DNA of 64,000 nucleotides, from assembly GCF_029223195.1 (NCBI RefSeq), contig NZ_JARHUF010000007.1, forward strand, positions 1 through 64,000. The letters are read 5' to 3'. Source of the stretch: Vibrio sp. CAU 1672. Its GTDB lineage: Bacteria; Pseudomonadota; Gammaproteobacteria; Enterobacterales; Vibrionaceae. Shown in pieces: positions 38,015-47,888 of the stretch. Every line of letters begins with the position of its first letter. Positions within the stretch are counted from its first letter, which is position 1. A model generated the notes under the pieces. That model was not told the origin of the DNA. It made no database searches and was given only the letters and a program-made list of their open reading frames with translations. The translations under genes and the position numbers were made by a program.

Positions 38015-38758
38015 ATGTGGAAATGGCTACACCCCTACGCCAAACCTGAAACGGCTTACCGGTTAAGTGGTAAGTTTCTGCCTTGGTTTTCTGTTTTCGC
38101 CTTGATCTGCCTGAGTGTTGGTACGGTGTGGGGCTTAGCGTTTGCGCCGGCAGATTATCAGCAAGGCGATAGCTTCCGGATTATCTATATTCATGTCCCG
38201 GCGGCTATCTGGTCAATGGGCGTCTATATGTCGATGGCAATTGCGGCATTTATCGGCCTGGTCTGGCAGGTGCGTTTGTCTGATATGGCGGCGTTAGCGA
38301 TGGCACCGATTGGTGCGGTGTTTACTTTTATCGCCCTGATCACTGGTGCGGTTTGGGGTAAACCCATGTGGGGAACCTGGTGGGTATGGGATGCACGTTT
38401 GACTTCTGAACTGATCCTTTTGTTTCTTTACCTCGGGGTTATTGCACTTTACCACGCTTTCGATGACCAAAAGACCGCAGCTAAAGCGGCCGGGATCCTG
38501 GCGATTGTCGGTGTGGTTAACCTGCCGATAATTCACTTCTCTGTGGAGTGGTGGAACACCCTGCATCAGGGCGCCACGATCACCAAATTTGAAAAACCAT
38601 CCATTTCTGCTGATATGTTGTGGCCGTTACTGCTCAACATCTTTGGTTTTGCGTTCTTCTTTGGTGCGGTGACAATGGTGCGTTTCCGCAATGAAATTAT
38701 CAGTAAAGAAAGCCACCGTCCTTGGGTGCGCAAACTCGCGACTGAAAAAACTCAGTGA
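38015..38758 (+). CDS. ccmC: Heme handling protein CcmC
   Basis: Transfers heme to CcmE at the periplasmic face. 247 residues, six membrane helices, with the tryptophan-rich heme motif WGTWWVWDARLTSELILL (about 122-139) and flanking conserved His residues (IHVPAAIWSMG; IHFSVEWWNTLHQG). ccmD follows after 11 bases. Confidence 0.97.
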   Translation: MWKWLHPYAKPETAYRLSGKFLPWFSVFALICLSVGTVWGLAFAPADYQQGDSFRIIYIHVPAAIWSMGVYMSMAIAAFIGLVWQVRLSDMAALAMAPIGAVFTFIALITGAVWGKPMWGTWWVWDARLTSELILLFLYLGVIALYHAFDDQKTAAKAAGILAIVGVVNLPIIHFSVEWWNTLHQGATITKFEKPSISADMLWPLLLNIFGFAFFFGAVTMVRFRNEIISKESHRPWVRKLATEKTQ

Positions 38759-38769
38759 GGTAGTTAGTT

Positions 38770-38976
38770 ATGCATTTTGAATCTCTGAGCGAATTATTGG
38801 CCATGGGTGGCTATGGATCTTACGTATGGAGTGCGTTTGGGATTACCTTTTTATCGATGTTGATCCTCCTGATCACCAGCGTCCGTCGTGGGGATGCGTT
38901 ATTGAAAGAAGTGAAGGCGAAAATTGACCGCCAGGCACGTATTGATGCGGCGAAGAACATGGAGAATACACTATGA
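38770..38976 (+). CDS. ccmD: Heme exporter protein CcmD
   Basis: 68-residue single-span membrane protein of the CcmABCD complex. It begins [20 protein letters not shown], the family motif, then one helix and a basic, helical C-terminus. Overlaps ccmE by 4 bases. Confidence 0.93.
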   Translation: MHFESLSELLAMGGYGSYVWSAFGITFLSMLILLITSVRRGDALLKEVKAKIDRQARIDAAKNMENTL

Positions 38977-39458
38977 ATCCGAGACGTAAAAAGAGACTGG
39001 GTATTGTCTTAGCCATTTTTGTCGGTATCAGTGCCACCATTGGTTTGATGCTTTACGCTCTGAACCAGAACATGGACTTGTTCTACACCCCAACTGAGTT
39101 GGTTAATGGTAAAGACGACGGGAGCAAACCGGAAGTCGGCCAGCGCTTACGTATCGGCGGTATGGTGGTCGCCGGCTCGGTCAGCCGTGATCCGGAATCC
39201 CTGCGGGTGAGTTTCGAACTGGCCGATGTCGGCCCGAGGGTGACGATTGAATACGATGGTATCTTGCCGGACTTGTTCCGTGAAGGGCAGGGGATTGTCG
39301 CGCAAGGGGTACTGAAAAACGCCACGACGGTAGAAGCGTTTGAAGTCCTGGCCAAGCACGATGAAGAATACATGCCGCCAGAAATCGCTGAGGCGATGAA
39401 GAAAACCCATGCTCCACTGGAATATTCTGATGAACAACTACAAGGAAGCGGCCAATGA
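38973..39458 (+). CDS. ccmE: Heme chaperone CcmE
   Basis: Periplasmic chaperone that binds heme covalently and delivers it to CcmF. 161 residues: basic start, one membrane anchor (about 10-30), OB-fold domain, and the heme-binding His129 with Tyr133 in [12 protein letters not shown] (HxxxY motif). Overlaps ccmF by 4 bases. Confidence 0.97.
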   Translation: MNPRRKKRLGIVLAIFVGISATIGLMLYALNQNMDLFYTPTELVNGKDDGSKPEVGQRLRIGGMVVAGSVSRDPESLRVSFELADVGPRVTIEYDGILPDLFREGQGIVAQGVLKNATTVEAFEVLAKHDEEYMPPEIAEAMKKTHAPLEYSDEQLQGSGQ

Positions 39459-41437
39459 TTGCTGAAATCGGTCACTTTGCCCTGATCATTTCTCTCGCGA
39501 TGGCGGTACTGCTGAGTATTCTGCCACTGTGGGGAGCGGCCAACAATAACACTATGCTGATGAACACCGCCAGGCCGCTATCATGGTCGATGTTCATCAT
39601 GCTGTTTGGTTCGTTTGCGGTGTTGTCATGGGCATTTTATGTTAATGATTTTACGCTTCAGTATGTGGCGAGTAACTCCAACAGCCAGTTGCCTTGGTAT
39701 TACCGTTTAACTGCGGTGTGGGGCGCGCACGAAGGGTCCCTATTGCTTTGGGTGTTAATTCAGGCAGGCTGGACCGTCGCCGTAGCCACTTTCAGCCGTG
39801 GGATGCCACAGGAGTCGGTGGCCCGCGTACTGGCGGTAATGGGGATGATCACGGTCGGCTTCTTGCTGTTTATTATCGTCACCTCTAACCCGTTCCTGCG
39901 TACCTTACCGTTTTTCCCGGTTGACGGGCGAGACCTTAATCCGTTGCTGCAAGACCCCGGACTGATTGTCCATCCGCCTATGCTGTATATGGGCTACGTT
40001 GGCTTCTCGGTAGCCTTCGCTTTTGCTATCGCATCACTGATGACCGGCCGTCTTGATACCGCCTGGGCTCGTTGGTCACGGCCCTGGACAACTGCCGCCT
40101 GGGTATTCCTTACCCTGGGTATCGCACTGGGCTCGTGGTGGGCGTACTACGAACTCGGTTGGGGCGGCTGGTGGTTCTGGGATCCGGTCGAAAACGCGTC
40201 ATTTATGCCATGGCTGGCTGGTACCGCGCTGATGCATTCACTTGCGGTCACTGAAAAACGCGGCACGTTCAAAGCCTGGACAGTACTGCTGGCTATTTCG
40301 GCCTTTTCGCTCAGTTTGCTCGGCACTTTTTTGGTGCGTTCCGGCATTTTGGTCTCAGTGCATGCGTTTGCCTCAGATCCGTCGCGAGGCATGTTTATTC
40401 TTGGCTTTCTGATCTTTGTCATCGGTGGGTCGTTACTGCTGTTTGCCATTAAAGGCGCATCGGTGCGGGTACGTGGCAACTTCAGCCTCTTTTCGCGTGA
40501 GAACGCCTTGCTGGCCAATAACGTCTTGCTGATCGCGGCGCTGGTGGTGGTGTTGGTCGGTACTTTGCTGCCGTTGGTCCACAAACAACTGGGCCTGGGC
40601 TCGGTTTCAATCGGCGCACCGTTTTTTGATATGTTGTTTGCCTGGCTGATGATGCCATTTGCATTCTTGTTGGGTATTGGCCCACTGATCCGCTGGAAAC
40701 GAGACGAACTCGCAAGCCTGATTAAGCCTATGCTGGCTTCTGGCGTGCTGGCGTTGGTACTCGCTGGATTGTGTGTATTCCTGTTTGCCGATTTCTTTTC
40801 GCTGATGGCCTATATTGGCTGGGTGATGGCGATCTGGATCATTGCTATGCACGGGTTTGAGTTGTATCAACGCGCGACGCACCGTCATAGTTTTATGGTT
40901 GGTGTGCGTAAACTGCAGCGTAGCCATTGGGCAATGATGCTGGGCCATATCGGCCTGGCCGTGAGCGTGATTGGCATCGCCATGGTGCAGAACTACAGCA
41001 TTGAGCGCGACGTTCGCCTCGCTCCCGGTGAGCACTTCCAAATCCAGGGCTATGATTTTTATTTCTCTGGTTTGCGTGACAAAGATGGCCCGAACTACGA
41101 CGGCTACATTGCTGACTTTGAAATCACCCACAATGGTCGTTACGTCAACACTCTGCATGCTGAAAAGCGCTTTTACCGTACAGCCAAGTCAATGATGATC
41201 GAAGCCGCGATTGATCGCGGAATTACGCGTGATTTGTACATCGCGATGGGTGAACGCCTTGGTGACAACCGCTCATGGGCGGTGCGGATTTACTACAAGC
41301 CATTTGTGCGTTGGATTTGGGCAGGCGCGTTGATCATGTCATTGGGTGGCGGACTGGCAATTTCGGATAAGCGCTATCGCTTCCGTAAGTCGGCTAAGGG
41401 CACCAGCAAATCAAAGTTAAAGGGACAGGAGGGATAA
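39455..41437 (+). CDS. ccmF: Cytochrome c heme lyase subunit CcmF
   Basis: Ligates heme to apocytochrome c. 660 residues with about 15 membrane helices, the WWD heme-handling motif [18 protein letters not shown] (about 237-254) and conserved His in [11 protein letters not shown] and [10 protein letters not shown]. Basic C-terminal tail. ccmG follows after one base. Confidence 0.97.
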   Translation: MIAEIGHFALIISLAMAVLLSILPLWGAANNNTMLMNTARPLSWSMFIMLFGSFAVLSWAFYVNDFTLQYVASNSNSQLPWYYRLTAVWGAHEGSLLLWVLIQAGWTVAVATFSRGMPQESVARVLAVMGMITVGFLLFIIVTSNPFLRTLPFFPVDGRDLNPLLQDPGLIVHPPMLYMGYVGFSVAFAFAIASLMTGRLDTAWARWSRPWTTAAWVFLTLGIALGSWWAYYELGWGGWWFWDPVENASFMPWLAGTALMHSLAVTEKRGTFKAWTVLLAISAFSLSLLGTFLVRSGILVSVHAFASDPSRGMFILGFLIFVIGGSLLLFAIKGASVRVRGNFSLFSRENALLANNVLLIAALVVVLVGTLLPLVHKQLGLGSVSIGAPFFDMLFAWLMMPFAFLLGIGPLIRWKRDELASLIKPMLASGVLALVLAGLCVFLFADFFSLMAYIGWVMAIWIIAMHGFELYQRATHRHSFMVGVRKLQRSHWAMMLGHIGLAVSVIGIAMVQNYSIERDVRLAPGEHFQIQGYDFYFSGLRDKDGPNYDGYIADFEITHNGRYVNTLHAEKRFYRTAKSMMIEAAIDRGITRDLYIAMGERLGDNRSWAVRIYYKPFVRWIWAGALIMSLGGGLAISDKRYRFRKSAKGTSKSKLKGQEG

Positions 41438-41438
41438 A

Positions 41439-41993
41439 ATGAATAGAAAAGTGCTGTTTATTCCGCTTCTCGCCTTCATGGTGTTAGCTGTGATTTTTAC
41501 CACGCAGTTGATCCGCAACCAGCAAGGTGATGATCCAACTAAGCTGGAGTCGGTGTTAATTGGCAAGCCGGTGCCAAAATTCCATCTGGAAGATCTGGCT
41601 GAGCCCGGCAAACAGTATGACCAGTCGATTTTCAAGGGTGAGCCGTTACTGCTGAATGTGTGGGCGACATGGTGCCCGACGTGTTATGCCGAGCATCAGT
41701 ACCTTAATCAGCTGGCCGGTAACGGGGTAAAGATCATTGGCATGAACTATAAAGATGACCGCAACAAAGCGGTCGGCTGGCTGAATGATCTTGGTAATCC
41801 GTATTTGATCAGCCTGTTTGATGGCAGCGGCATGCTTGGTTTGGATCTGGGCGTGTATGGCGCACCGGAGACCTTCCTGATTGATGCCAATGGCGTGATT
41901 CGCTACCGCCATGTGGGAGATGTCAATCCGCGTAACTGGGCTGACACGCTTGAGCCGTTGTACAACTCTCTGCTGGCGGAGGCACAACAATGA
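41439..41993 (+). CDS. ccmG: Periplasmic thioredoxin CcmG (DsbE)
   Basis: Membrane-anchored thioredoxin that reduces the apocytochrome CXXCH cysteines. 184 residues: N-terminal anchor (about 5-24) and thioredoxin fold with active site WCPTC (Cys79, Cys82) and a downstream cis-Pro (GVYGAPETFLID). Overlaps ccmH by 4 bases. Confidence 0.96.
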   Translation: MNRKVLFIPLLAFMVLAVIFTTQLIRNQQGDDPTKLESVLIGKPVPKFHLEDLAEPGKQYDQSIFKGEPLLLNVWATWCPTCYAEHQYLNQLAGNGVKIIGMNYKDDRNKAVGWLNDLGNPYLISLFDGSGMLGLDLGVYGAPETFLIDANGVIRYRHVGDVNPRNWADTLEPLYNSLLAEAQQ

Positions 41994-42475
41994 AAACATG
42001 GATAATCACGCTGGCTGCTGCGCTGACCTTCTCGTTATCCGCATTTGCGGCTATCGAGGTGTATGAGTTTGATAACTTAGAACAAGAGCAGCAGTTTAAA
42101 GAACTGGGTCACACGCTGCGTTGTCCCAAGTGTCAGAACAATTCCATTTCTGATTCGAATGCCGAGCTTGCACAGGACTTGAGACATAAGGTCTATGAAA
42201 TGACCAAAGAGGGTAAGTCAAAGCAAGAAATTGTTGATTATATGATTGATCGTTACGGTAACTTCGTTACCTATAACCCGCCATTTACTGCGGCGACAGC
42301 GGTGCTTTGGTTAGGACCGATTGCAGTGGTATTGGTCGGCTTTGGCTTGATTGTTCTGCGTAGTCGCAAGTCAAAAGCAAAAGCGGTGCAAAGCTCAGAC
42401 GAGCCGTGGGATGAGCAAAAAGAAGCGCGTCTGAAAGCACTACTTGATGAAGAGAACGACGGAGATAACAAGTAA
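41990..42475 (+). CDS. ccmH: Cytochrome c maturation protein CcmH
   Basis: Thiol-redox subunit of the heme lyase. 161 residues: signal peptide (about 1-20), the LRCPKCQN active site (Cys45, Cys48), and one membrane helix (about 103-124). It is the short form, with the TPR part encoded separately as ccmI. Overlaps the next start by one base. Confidence 0.95.
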   Translation: MKTWIITLAAALTFSLSAFAAIEVYEFDNLEQEQQFKELGHTLRCPKCQNNSISDSNAELAQDLRHKVYEMTKEGKSKQEIVDYMIDRYGNFVTYNPPFTAATAVLWLGPIAVVLVGFGLIVLRSRKSKAKAVQSSDEPWDEQKEARLKALLDEENDGDNK

Positions 42476-43692
42476 TGGCATTATTTTGGATTTCCACCGT
42501 TGCTCTGACGCTGATTGCATGCGCATTGGTGGCGCTGCCTTTGCTAAAACACAAAGCAAATAATGATGATGTGTTACGTGATGAGCTCAACAAAGCGTTC
42601 TACAGAGACCGTTTGTCAGAGCTGCAAGAGGAAGCTGAAGAAGGTTTGGTTGAGAGTCAGGATGATCTGATTTCTGATTTGAAACAATCGCTGCTGGATG
42701 ATATTCCTGCTGAGAAGGCACGCCAGGAGACCAAAGTGTCGCCGATGGCGGTTCTGATCCCTTCGGTTATTTTAACCGTGGTGATGAGTTACGGCCTGTA
42801 CTCTAAGTTTGGAGCCTCTGAAGATATCGCTAAATGGCAAAAAGTGTCGGCTAACTTACCCCAGTTGTCAAAGAAACTGATGTCAGCATCTGCAGAGCCT
42901 TTGAGTGATGACGAAATGGCCGATTTAACCTTGGCACTTCGTACGCGTTTGCATTATCAGCCTGAAGATTCAACCGGCTGGCTGTTGTTGGGGCGCATTG
43001 CTTTGGCAAACCGTGATGTGAACACGGCCATTGATGCAATGGAGAAGGCCTATAAACTTGAGCCTAAAGACCCTGATGTTCAACTCGGTTATGCGCAGGC
43101 TTTGATGCTTTCCGGAGAAGAAATGGATCAAGCGACAGCACGCTCCCTGCTTGGGAAACTGGTTCAACAGGATTACGTTGACTTGCGCGTGTTTTCTTTG
43201 TTGGCATTTGATGCATTTGAGCGTCAGGATTTCCCTGCGGCAATCAGGTACTGGAGCATTATGCAGCAGATGATTGGCCCGCAAGACAGCCGTTATGAAA
43301 TGCTGGCACGTAGTATTGAAAACGCACGAAAACAGCTGGGTGATGTTGTTGCTCCGGGTAAGAGCGTTGCGGTTACTATTCAGTTGGCGCCAGAAGTTGA
43401 ACCAGAGCCTGGTTCGGTACTGATTGTGTCGGTGCACCGTGCTGATGGTTCGCCGATGCCTGTGGCGGCGGCGCGTTACCCGCTTGGTACATTCCCGAGG
43501 ACCGTGGTGCTTGATGACGGCAACGCGATGATGCAAGGGCAAAAACTGTCTGATCTGGAGCAGTTAATTGTACGCGTACGGATTGACTCAGACGGCAATG
43601 TGGCGACCCGGGAGCAGGACTGGTATGGGGAAAGCGATATCATCACATCGGGTGAACCGGTGGCTGTTACCATCAGCAGTCAGTATCCGTAG
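42475..43692 (+). CDS. ccmI: Cytochrome c maturation TPR protein CcmI
   Basis: Apocytochrome chaperone of the heme lyase. 405 residues: two membrane helices (about 4-22 and 92-110) with a cytoplasmic loop between, then TPR repeats (about 135-280, STGWLLLGRIALANRDVNTAI) and a C-terminal beta-rich domain (about 300-400). Last gene of the ccm operon, followed by a terminator at 43766. Confidence 0.94.
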   Translation: MALFWISTVALTLIACALVALPLLKHKANNDDVLRDELNKAFYRDRLSELQEEAEEGLVESQDDLISDLKQSLLDDIPAEKARQETKVSPMAVLIPSVILTVVMSYGLYSKFGASEDIAKWQKVSANLPQLSKKLMSASAEPLSDDEMADLTLALRTRLHYQPEDSTGWLLLGRIALANRDVNTAIDAMEKAYKLEPKDPDVQLGYAQALMLSGEEMDQATARSLLGKLVQQDYVDLRVFSLLAFDAFERQDFPAAIRYWSIMQQMIGPQDSRYEMLARSIENARKQLGDVVAPGKSVAVTIQLAPEVEPEPGSVLIVSVHRADGSPMPVAAARYPLGTFPRTVVLDDGNAMMQGQKLSDLEQLIVRVRIDSDGNVATREQDWYGESDIITSGEPVAVTISSQYP

Positions 43693-43765
43693 TCCTGGTC
43701 GAGCCACAAATGAGACTGGTTATACAGTCGGGGTGGTACGGGCAAAGACTATCGAGTAAAATGAT

Positions 43766-43795
43766 AAAGGCCAGCTCTTGCTGGCCTTTGTTTTT
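43766..43795 (+). terminator. Terminator of the ccm operon
   Basis: AAAGGCCAGC / GCTGGCCTTT, a 10-bp perfect stem with loop TCTT, followed by GTTTTT. It lies 73 bases after ccmI and 17 before the mlaA start. Confidence 0.95.
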
Positions 43796-43811
43796 ATTAA
43801 TGGAACTTAAA

Positions 43812-44588
43812 ATGTATAACAAGGTTAAAACCACGTTTCTGTTATTGTTTACGGTTGCGTTAGTTGGCTGTGCAAGTGCCCCGGATGAGACTTCAGAGGA
43901 CAATCAGTTCTACTCATCATCTGGTGTGGAAGTGTTTGATCCCCTGGAAGACTTCAACCGCACAATGTGGGCGATCAACTATGATTATCTTGACCCATAT
44001 TTAGTTCGTCCGGTGTCGCTGGCTTATGTCAATTATACCCCTGTACCGCTTAGAACCGGTATTGCTAACTTTTTGTCAAATCTAGACGAGCCGTCCAGCA
44101 TGGTGAACAACCTGCTGATGGGTAACGGAGAAAAGGCCGTTAATCATTTCAACCGTTTCTGGATCAACTCAACCTTTGGTATTTTTGGTCTGTTTGATAT
44201 TGCCACCGCTGCAGGGATCACCAAGTACGATGATAAAGCGTTCAGCGATGCGATCGGGCACTACGATGTTGGTCACGGACCGTATTTTATGATCCCCGGT
44301 TATGGCCCCTACACCTTACGTGAGGTGACGGATACGGTGGATGGTATGTATGTGCCATTGTCGTACTTCAACTTCTGGGCCGGATTAGGCAAATGGGCCC
44401 TGGAAGGTATGGAAAAACGGGCGTTAGTCGTACCACAGGAAGCGCAGCTGGAAGCCTCGCCTGATCCATACCTGCTGACGCGTGATATTTATATCCAACG
44501 GCAGAACTATAAGGCCGAAGTCGATACTCATACGGAGATCAACGAGGACGAAGAAGATTACTTGGATCAGTATCTGGAAGATTTTTAA
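43812..44588 (+). CDS. mlaA: Outer-membrane lipid asymmetry lipoprotein MlaA (VacJ)
   Basis: Removes mislocalised phospholipids from the outer leaflet of the outer membrane and passes them to the Mla pathway. 258 residues: lipoprotein signal with lipobox LVGC (Cys20), then the MlaA domain (about 45-225: DPLEDFNRTMWAINY, GHYDVGHGPYFMIPGYGP). The frame stays open 34 codons upstream, but that part runs through the ccm terminator, so ATG 43812 is the start. An acidic tail ends the protein. Confidence 0.95.
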   Translation: MYNKVKTTFLLLFTVALVGCASAPDETSEDNQFYSSSGVEVFDPLEDFNRTMWAINYDYLDPYLVRPVSLAYVNYTPVPLRTGIANFLSNLDEPSSMVNNLLMGNGEKAVNHFNRFWINSTFGIFGLFDIATAAGITKYDDKAFSDAIGHYDVGHGPYFMIPGYGPYTLREVTDTVDGMYVPLSYFNFWAGLGKWALEGMEKRALVVPQEAQLEASPDPYLLTRDIYIQRQNYKAEVDTHTEINEDEEDYLDQYLEDF

Positions 44589-44673
44589 AGCGTAAACCAT
44601 CAGGTGTCAGTCAGGTTCGTCAAGATCGTTACTGGCACAGGGCAGCCGGTGAGCAGTTTTCCCCGGAGAGAGA

Positions 44674-44703
44674 AAAAAGGCTTAGCACCCGCTAAGCCTT
44701 TTT
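44674..44703. terminator. Bidirectional terminator between mlaA and fadL
   Basis: AAAAAGGCTTAGC / GCTAAGCCTTTTT, a 13-bp perfect stem with loop ACCC and A/T flanks, between two convergent genes. Confidence 0.95.
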
Positions 44704-44725
44704 GTGTTCATTGTCGGATGAACCG

Positions 44726-46039
44726 TTAGAAGTGGTAGTTAGCCTGTACGCCAATCAGCCAAACATTACCGGTTACCTCACCATTGAAGGTGCCGCCAAT
44801 TTGGGCTGCTTGTCCATCTGATGCATCACGCGGTTCACTGATGGTCGCGTCTTTGGCAAAGATGTAGGTAAAGCCAGCGTCCAGCGTCAGTTGCTCAGAC
44901 CATTGGTAGCCAGCACCGATACTCAGCCACAGGCGATCGGTTTCCGGAATCGTTGCGGTACGGTTCTTATCGCTTACTGCAGACATATCGTACGCGACAC
45001 CAGAGCGCAACGCGAACTTACTATCAAGTTGGTAGGTTGTACCTACGGCAAAACGGTAGTTGTCGTCCCAGTTTTCTTCTTTGATCAGGTTAGATGGCTC
45101 TCCCGGGAAATCGGCAACCAACTTTTCAAAACTGCTCCAGTCGGTCCAGTTAATGCTGGTGTGAACGGCCAGTTGTTCAGTCAGTTGGTGGAAGCTCGCC
45201 AGTTCCGCCGTTGCCGGCAAAGTGAGGTCCATGCTGCCGTTTTTGTGCGCGCTCGGGTTCGCCGGGTTGAATGCAAATCCGGTGGCATAACCTTCAAGTG
45301 TCAGGTCAACGGCTGATTTATAGGCAAAGCCAATGCGGTGTTGCGGGTTTACCTGCCAGGCAGCACCCAACTGCCAGCCCCATGCGGTGTCATCGCCTTC
45401 CATGTATTTCAGAGTGGTGCCTTTCGGTGCGCTGATTGGACCATGCTCCGGGTGGATACCCACTACGTTGTTTTGCGGTGTGCTGGCACCGAAGCTGCCG
45501 TCTGCGATCACGTAGCGAAGCCCGCCACCCACGCTGATGGCCTGGTTAAGTTGGTATGCCATGTTCAGATTGGCCTCCATTGAGGTCACACTGGCCTCGT
45601 TACCAAAATGGGAGGCAGCGAAGTCTTTGCCCAGATCGGTTTCCATGCCGTAGTTGGTACCAAGTGCCAAGCCTACGGCAAACTTATCGTTGTACTTATG
45701 CGACAGGTAAAAGTTCGGGATCACCGCATCATGGGCAAAATCATGCGAGCTTGCCGAAGTTTTGTTGCCGTAGAAGTGAACCTCACCGTCGACATCAATG
45801 TTCGGGTTTACATAAATAGCACCAACAGACACTTGGGTGCCCTCCAGGTACATCAGCATTGCCGGGTTACGCCATTGTGAGCCTGCGTTGTCTGCCATCG
45901 CGGCTTCACCGGCATAAGCGCGGCCTAAGCCTGTTGCTGAATACTCTGCTAGTTGAAAGCCTGCTGCATTTGCAACACCTGTCGTGCCAAGCAGGCTGAG
46001 TGCCACTGCAGTAGAAAGAAGAGTCTTATTGGTTTTCAT
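44726..46039 (-). CDS. fadL: FadL-family long-chain fatty acid / hydrocarbon porin (first copy)
   Basis: Outer-membrane 14-stranded barrel for uptake of hydrophobic substrates. 437 residues: signal peptide (about 1-25, ending VANA), plug domain beginning AGFQLAEYSATGLGRAYAGEAA with the conserved NPA (WRNPAMLMY), then barrel strands ending in Phe (NYHF). On the minus strand and next to a second paralogue, each with its own terminator. The 46040-46239 region upstream (its promoter side) is AT-rich; no operator was recognised there. Confidence 0.92.
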   Translation of the reverse strand: MKTNKTLLSTAVALSLLGTTGVANAAGFQLAEYSATGLGRAYAGEAAMADNAGSQWRNPAMLMYLEGTQVSVGAIYVNPNIDVDGEVHFYGNKTSASSHDFAHDAVIPNFYLSHKYNDKFAVGLALGTNYGMETDLGKDFAASHFGNEASVTSMEANLNMAYQLNQAISVGGGLRYVIADGSFGASTPQNNVVGIHPEHGPISAPKGTTLKYMEGDDTAWGWQLGAAWQVNPQHRIGFAYKSAVDLTLEGYATGFAFNPANPSAHKNGSMDLTLPATAELASFHQLTEQLAVHTSINWTDWSSFEKLVADFPGEPSNLIKEENWDDNYRFAVGTTYQLDSKFALRSGVAYDMSAVSDKNRTATIPETDRLWLSIGAGYQWSEQLTLDAGFTYIFAKDATISEPRDASDGQAAQIGGTFNGEVTGNVWLIGVQANYHF

Positions 46040-46287
46040 GATAATGTTCGCTGAGTTATTTATAACGTAGGGCGAAAGTTTAAAGCTAGAGTTATTACTT
46101 TAAAAATGAAAATCCAATAAAACAGTGTTTTTAGGTTATTTGTCTGCTTAGGTTTGATTATTTAGCTTATTTTTCTGTAAGTATTATAAGGGAGAATGAA
46201 CTTCAGCGAACAACTGTGAGTCTTAAACGCCACTTTTGATTACACGTGTACGCCTAAATCAGGCAAATTGAAAACAGCAGATACAAA
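46040..46287. other. Intergenic region between the two fadL-family genes
   Basis: AT-rich gap with no credible open frame. It should contain the promoter of the minus-strand gene starting at 46039; a TATAAT-like box on the minus strand lies near 46185, without a good -35 box. No FadR-like palindrome was found. Confidence 0.35.
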
Positions 46288-46311
46288 AAAAGGCTGGAAT
46301 ACCAGCCTTTT
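46288..46311 (-). terminator. Terminator of the second fadL-family gene
   Basis: On the minus strand AAAAGGCTGG pairs with CCAGCCTTTT around a TATT loop and is followed by more T. It lies about 38 bases after the stop of the gene at 46349. Confidence 0.9.
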
Positions 46312-46348
46312 ATACACAGTGTATTTCTGCCTATTCTTTATCTTGTGC

Positions 46349-47596
46349 TTAGAAGCTGCGGCTGTATTGTAAGCCGAACAGGATCGCATCAGCTCGCGTG
46401 GTCGCTGACAGCGTAGATAAGTTTCCACCAATAGGGCTTGGTGTGGCTTCATTTACCTCAACGTCTTTACCCATCAAATAGGTAAAGCCAAAGTCAAGGT
46501 TAGACTTGCTGCTCAGATGGTAGGTAAAACCTGCCGAGAACCACTGACGGTCTGAATCAGGAACCGATACCGAAGTCAGCTTATCTTGGGCACTGGTGTC
46601 GTACATGTAGCCGGCGCGTAGGGTCCAGTCGCTGTTCATGTAGTAAGTACCACCGATAGAGTAGTGCCAGCCGTCTTGCCACTGGTACTGTTTGTCGTAG
46701 CTAGCACCAAGCGGTGAGCCTTGCAGGTTACGGAATTCGATTTGATTAAACGCGCTCCAGCCAATGTATTGGATGCTGTAGTGCAGCGCAAATGGCTTGT
46801 CTGCCATTTTATGGAAACCGGAGAACTCTGCCATATCTGGCAACGGCAGGGTGATCTTCTGGCCTTTATCGTCTTTCGCTTCCATTTCCGGGCTGTAACG
46901 GTATGAAAGGCCAAAGCGGTTGTTTTCATCGAGCTCGTAGACGGTACCAAGGTTAAAGCCCAGCGCCCAGCCGTCAGCTTTATCGACATCGATTAAAGTA
47001 CCAATCTGAGCATGCTCACGCTTCATCGTCCCCTGGCCATAGATGATGTCCAGGCCGGCACCAAAGCTCCACTGGTCATTCAAACGGTAAGAGCCGGCAA
47101 GACCAAAGTTTGCGCTCTTAACATCGGTTAAGCCGCCGTATTCTCTAGCGACATAGCTGTCTGAAAACTCAGTTTTGGTACCAAAGTTTGAGTAGGCGTT
47201 GATACCCCAGGCGAACTTATCGTTTACTGGCACAATAAGATGGATATTGGGCGCAATAGAGGTATCACCCGCATCATCATAGTTAGCCTCTTGAGGCTGC
47301 CCAAAGCCTGCTTGGCAAGCTGTTCCACAGTACTTGGCGTCGCTAACTTCAATCATTGAGGTGATGCTTTCAAAACCCAACGACAGTTCCATTTTATCAA
47401 ACAGTGCCATTGCTGCCGGGTTACGTGCCATTACAGAGGCGTTGTCGGCAATTACTGCATCGCCGGCGAACGCACGGCCGATACCGGTCGCCGATTGGGC
47501 ATTCAGCTGGAAGCCGGCTGCCATGGTTTGACCGGAGACGAGTGCGACGGTCGTCGCCAGGAGAGTTTTGTTAAACAGACGCATTTTTTGAGTCAT
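46349..47596 (-). CDS. fadL: FadL-family long-chain fatty acid porin (second copy)
   Basis: 415-residue outer-membrane porin of the FadL family. Signal peptide (about 1-26, ending TMAA), plug start AGFQLNAQSATGIGRAFAGDAV, NPA motif (ARNPAAMALF), barrel strands, and terminal Phe (SRSF). It carries a Cys pair (YCGTACQAG, about residues 89-97) absent from the neighbour. Start is ATG 47596 with AGGA 8 bases upstream. The two porins share fold and motifs but are clearly diverged, so they may differ in substrate. A FadR-like site lies about 86 bases upstream. Confidence 0.92.
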   Translation of the reverse strand: MTQKMRLFNKTLLATTVALVSGQTMAAGFQLNAQSATGIGRAFAGDAVIADNASVMARNPAAMALFDKMELSLGFESITSMIEVSDAKYCGTACQAGFGQPQEANYDDAGDTSIAPNIHLIVPVNDKFAWGINAYSNFGTKTEFSDSYVAREYGGLTDVKSANFGLAGSYRLNDQWSFGAGLDIIYGQGTMKREHAQIGTLIDVDKADGWALGFNLGTVYELDENNRFGLSYRYSPEMEAKDDKGQKITLPLPDMAEFSGFHKMADKPFALHYSIQYIGWSAFNQIEFRNLQGSPLGASYDKQYQWQDGWHYSIGGTYYMNSDWTLRAGYMYDTSAQDKLTSVSVPDSDRQWFSAGFTYHLSSKSNLDFGFTYLMGKDVEVNEATPSPIGGNLSTLSATTRADAILFGLQYSRSF

Positions 47597-47681
47597 TTTC
47601 TTATTCCTATTTTTTCGCCTCTGTGGGCGATAGTTTGAGCTTTTACTCAGTGGCGCTGATAGTAGTCTTTTGCACCGCTAA

Positions 47682-47698
47682 GACAAATCCGACCATTG
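47682..47698 (-). promoter_or_regulatory. Possible FadR operator upstream of second fadL
   Basis: Read on the minus strand CAATGGTCGGATTTGTC matches the E. coli FadR consensus AACTGGTCNGACNTGTT at 11 of 15 fixed positions, including the central GGTCnGA. Weaker than the site before fadI. Confidence 0.4.
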
Positions 47699-47825
47699 GC
47701 TAAAAATAAACAAAAATATAAGAAATGACGGCTAAATGTCGTGAAGTGGTGACTAAAGTGCAAAAATTAGAGTATTGACTCTATTAGTTATTGGTGGGGT
47801 TTATGTAAAGGTGGTAAGTGATAAT

Positions 47826-47863
47826 AAAAATGCTGCCATTGTCGGTGATAAGGCAGCATTTTT
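47826..47863. terminator. Terminator after the DUF3379 gene
   Basis: AAAAATGCTGCC / GGCAGCATTTTT, a 12-bp perfect stem with a 14-base loop. It can act for the minus-strand gene ending at 47889. The rest of 47597-47825 is AT-rich and holds the upstream region of the second fadL. Confidence 0.85.
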
Positions 47864-47888
47864 AGTATATATCAGCAATATAATGCAA

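Noticed and set aside
43710..43811. N-terminal extension of mlaA
   Set aside because: It would be translated through the ccm terminator and would put the lipoprotein signal in the interior of the protein.
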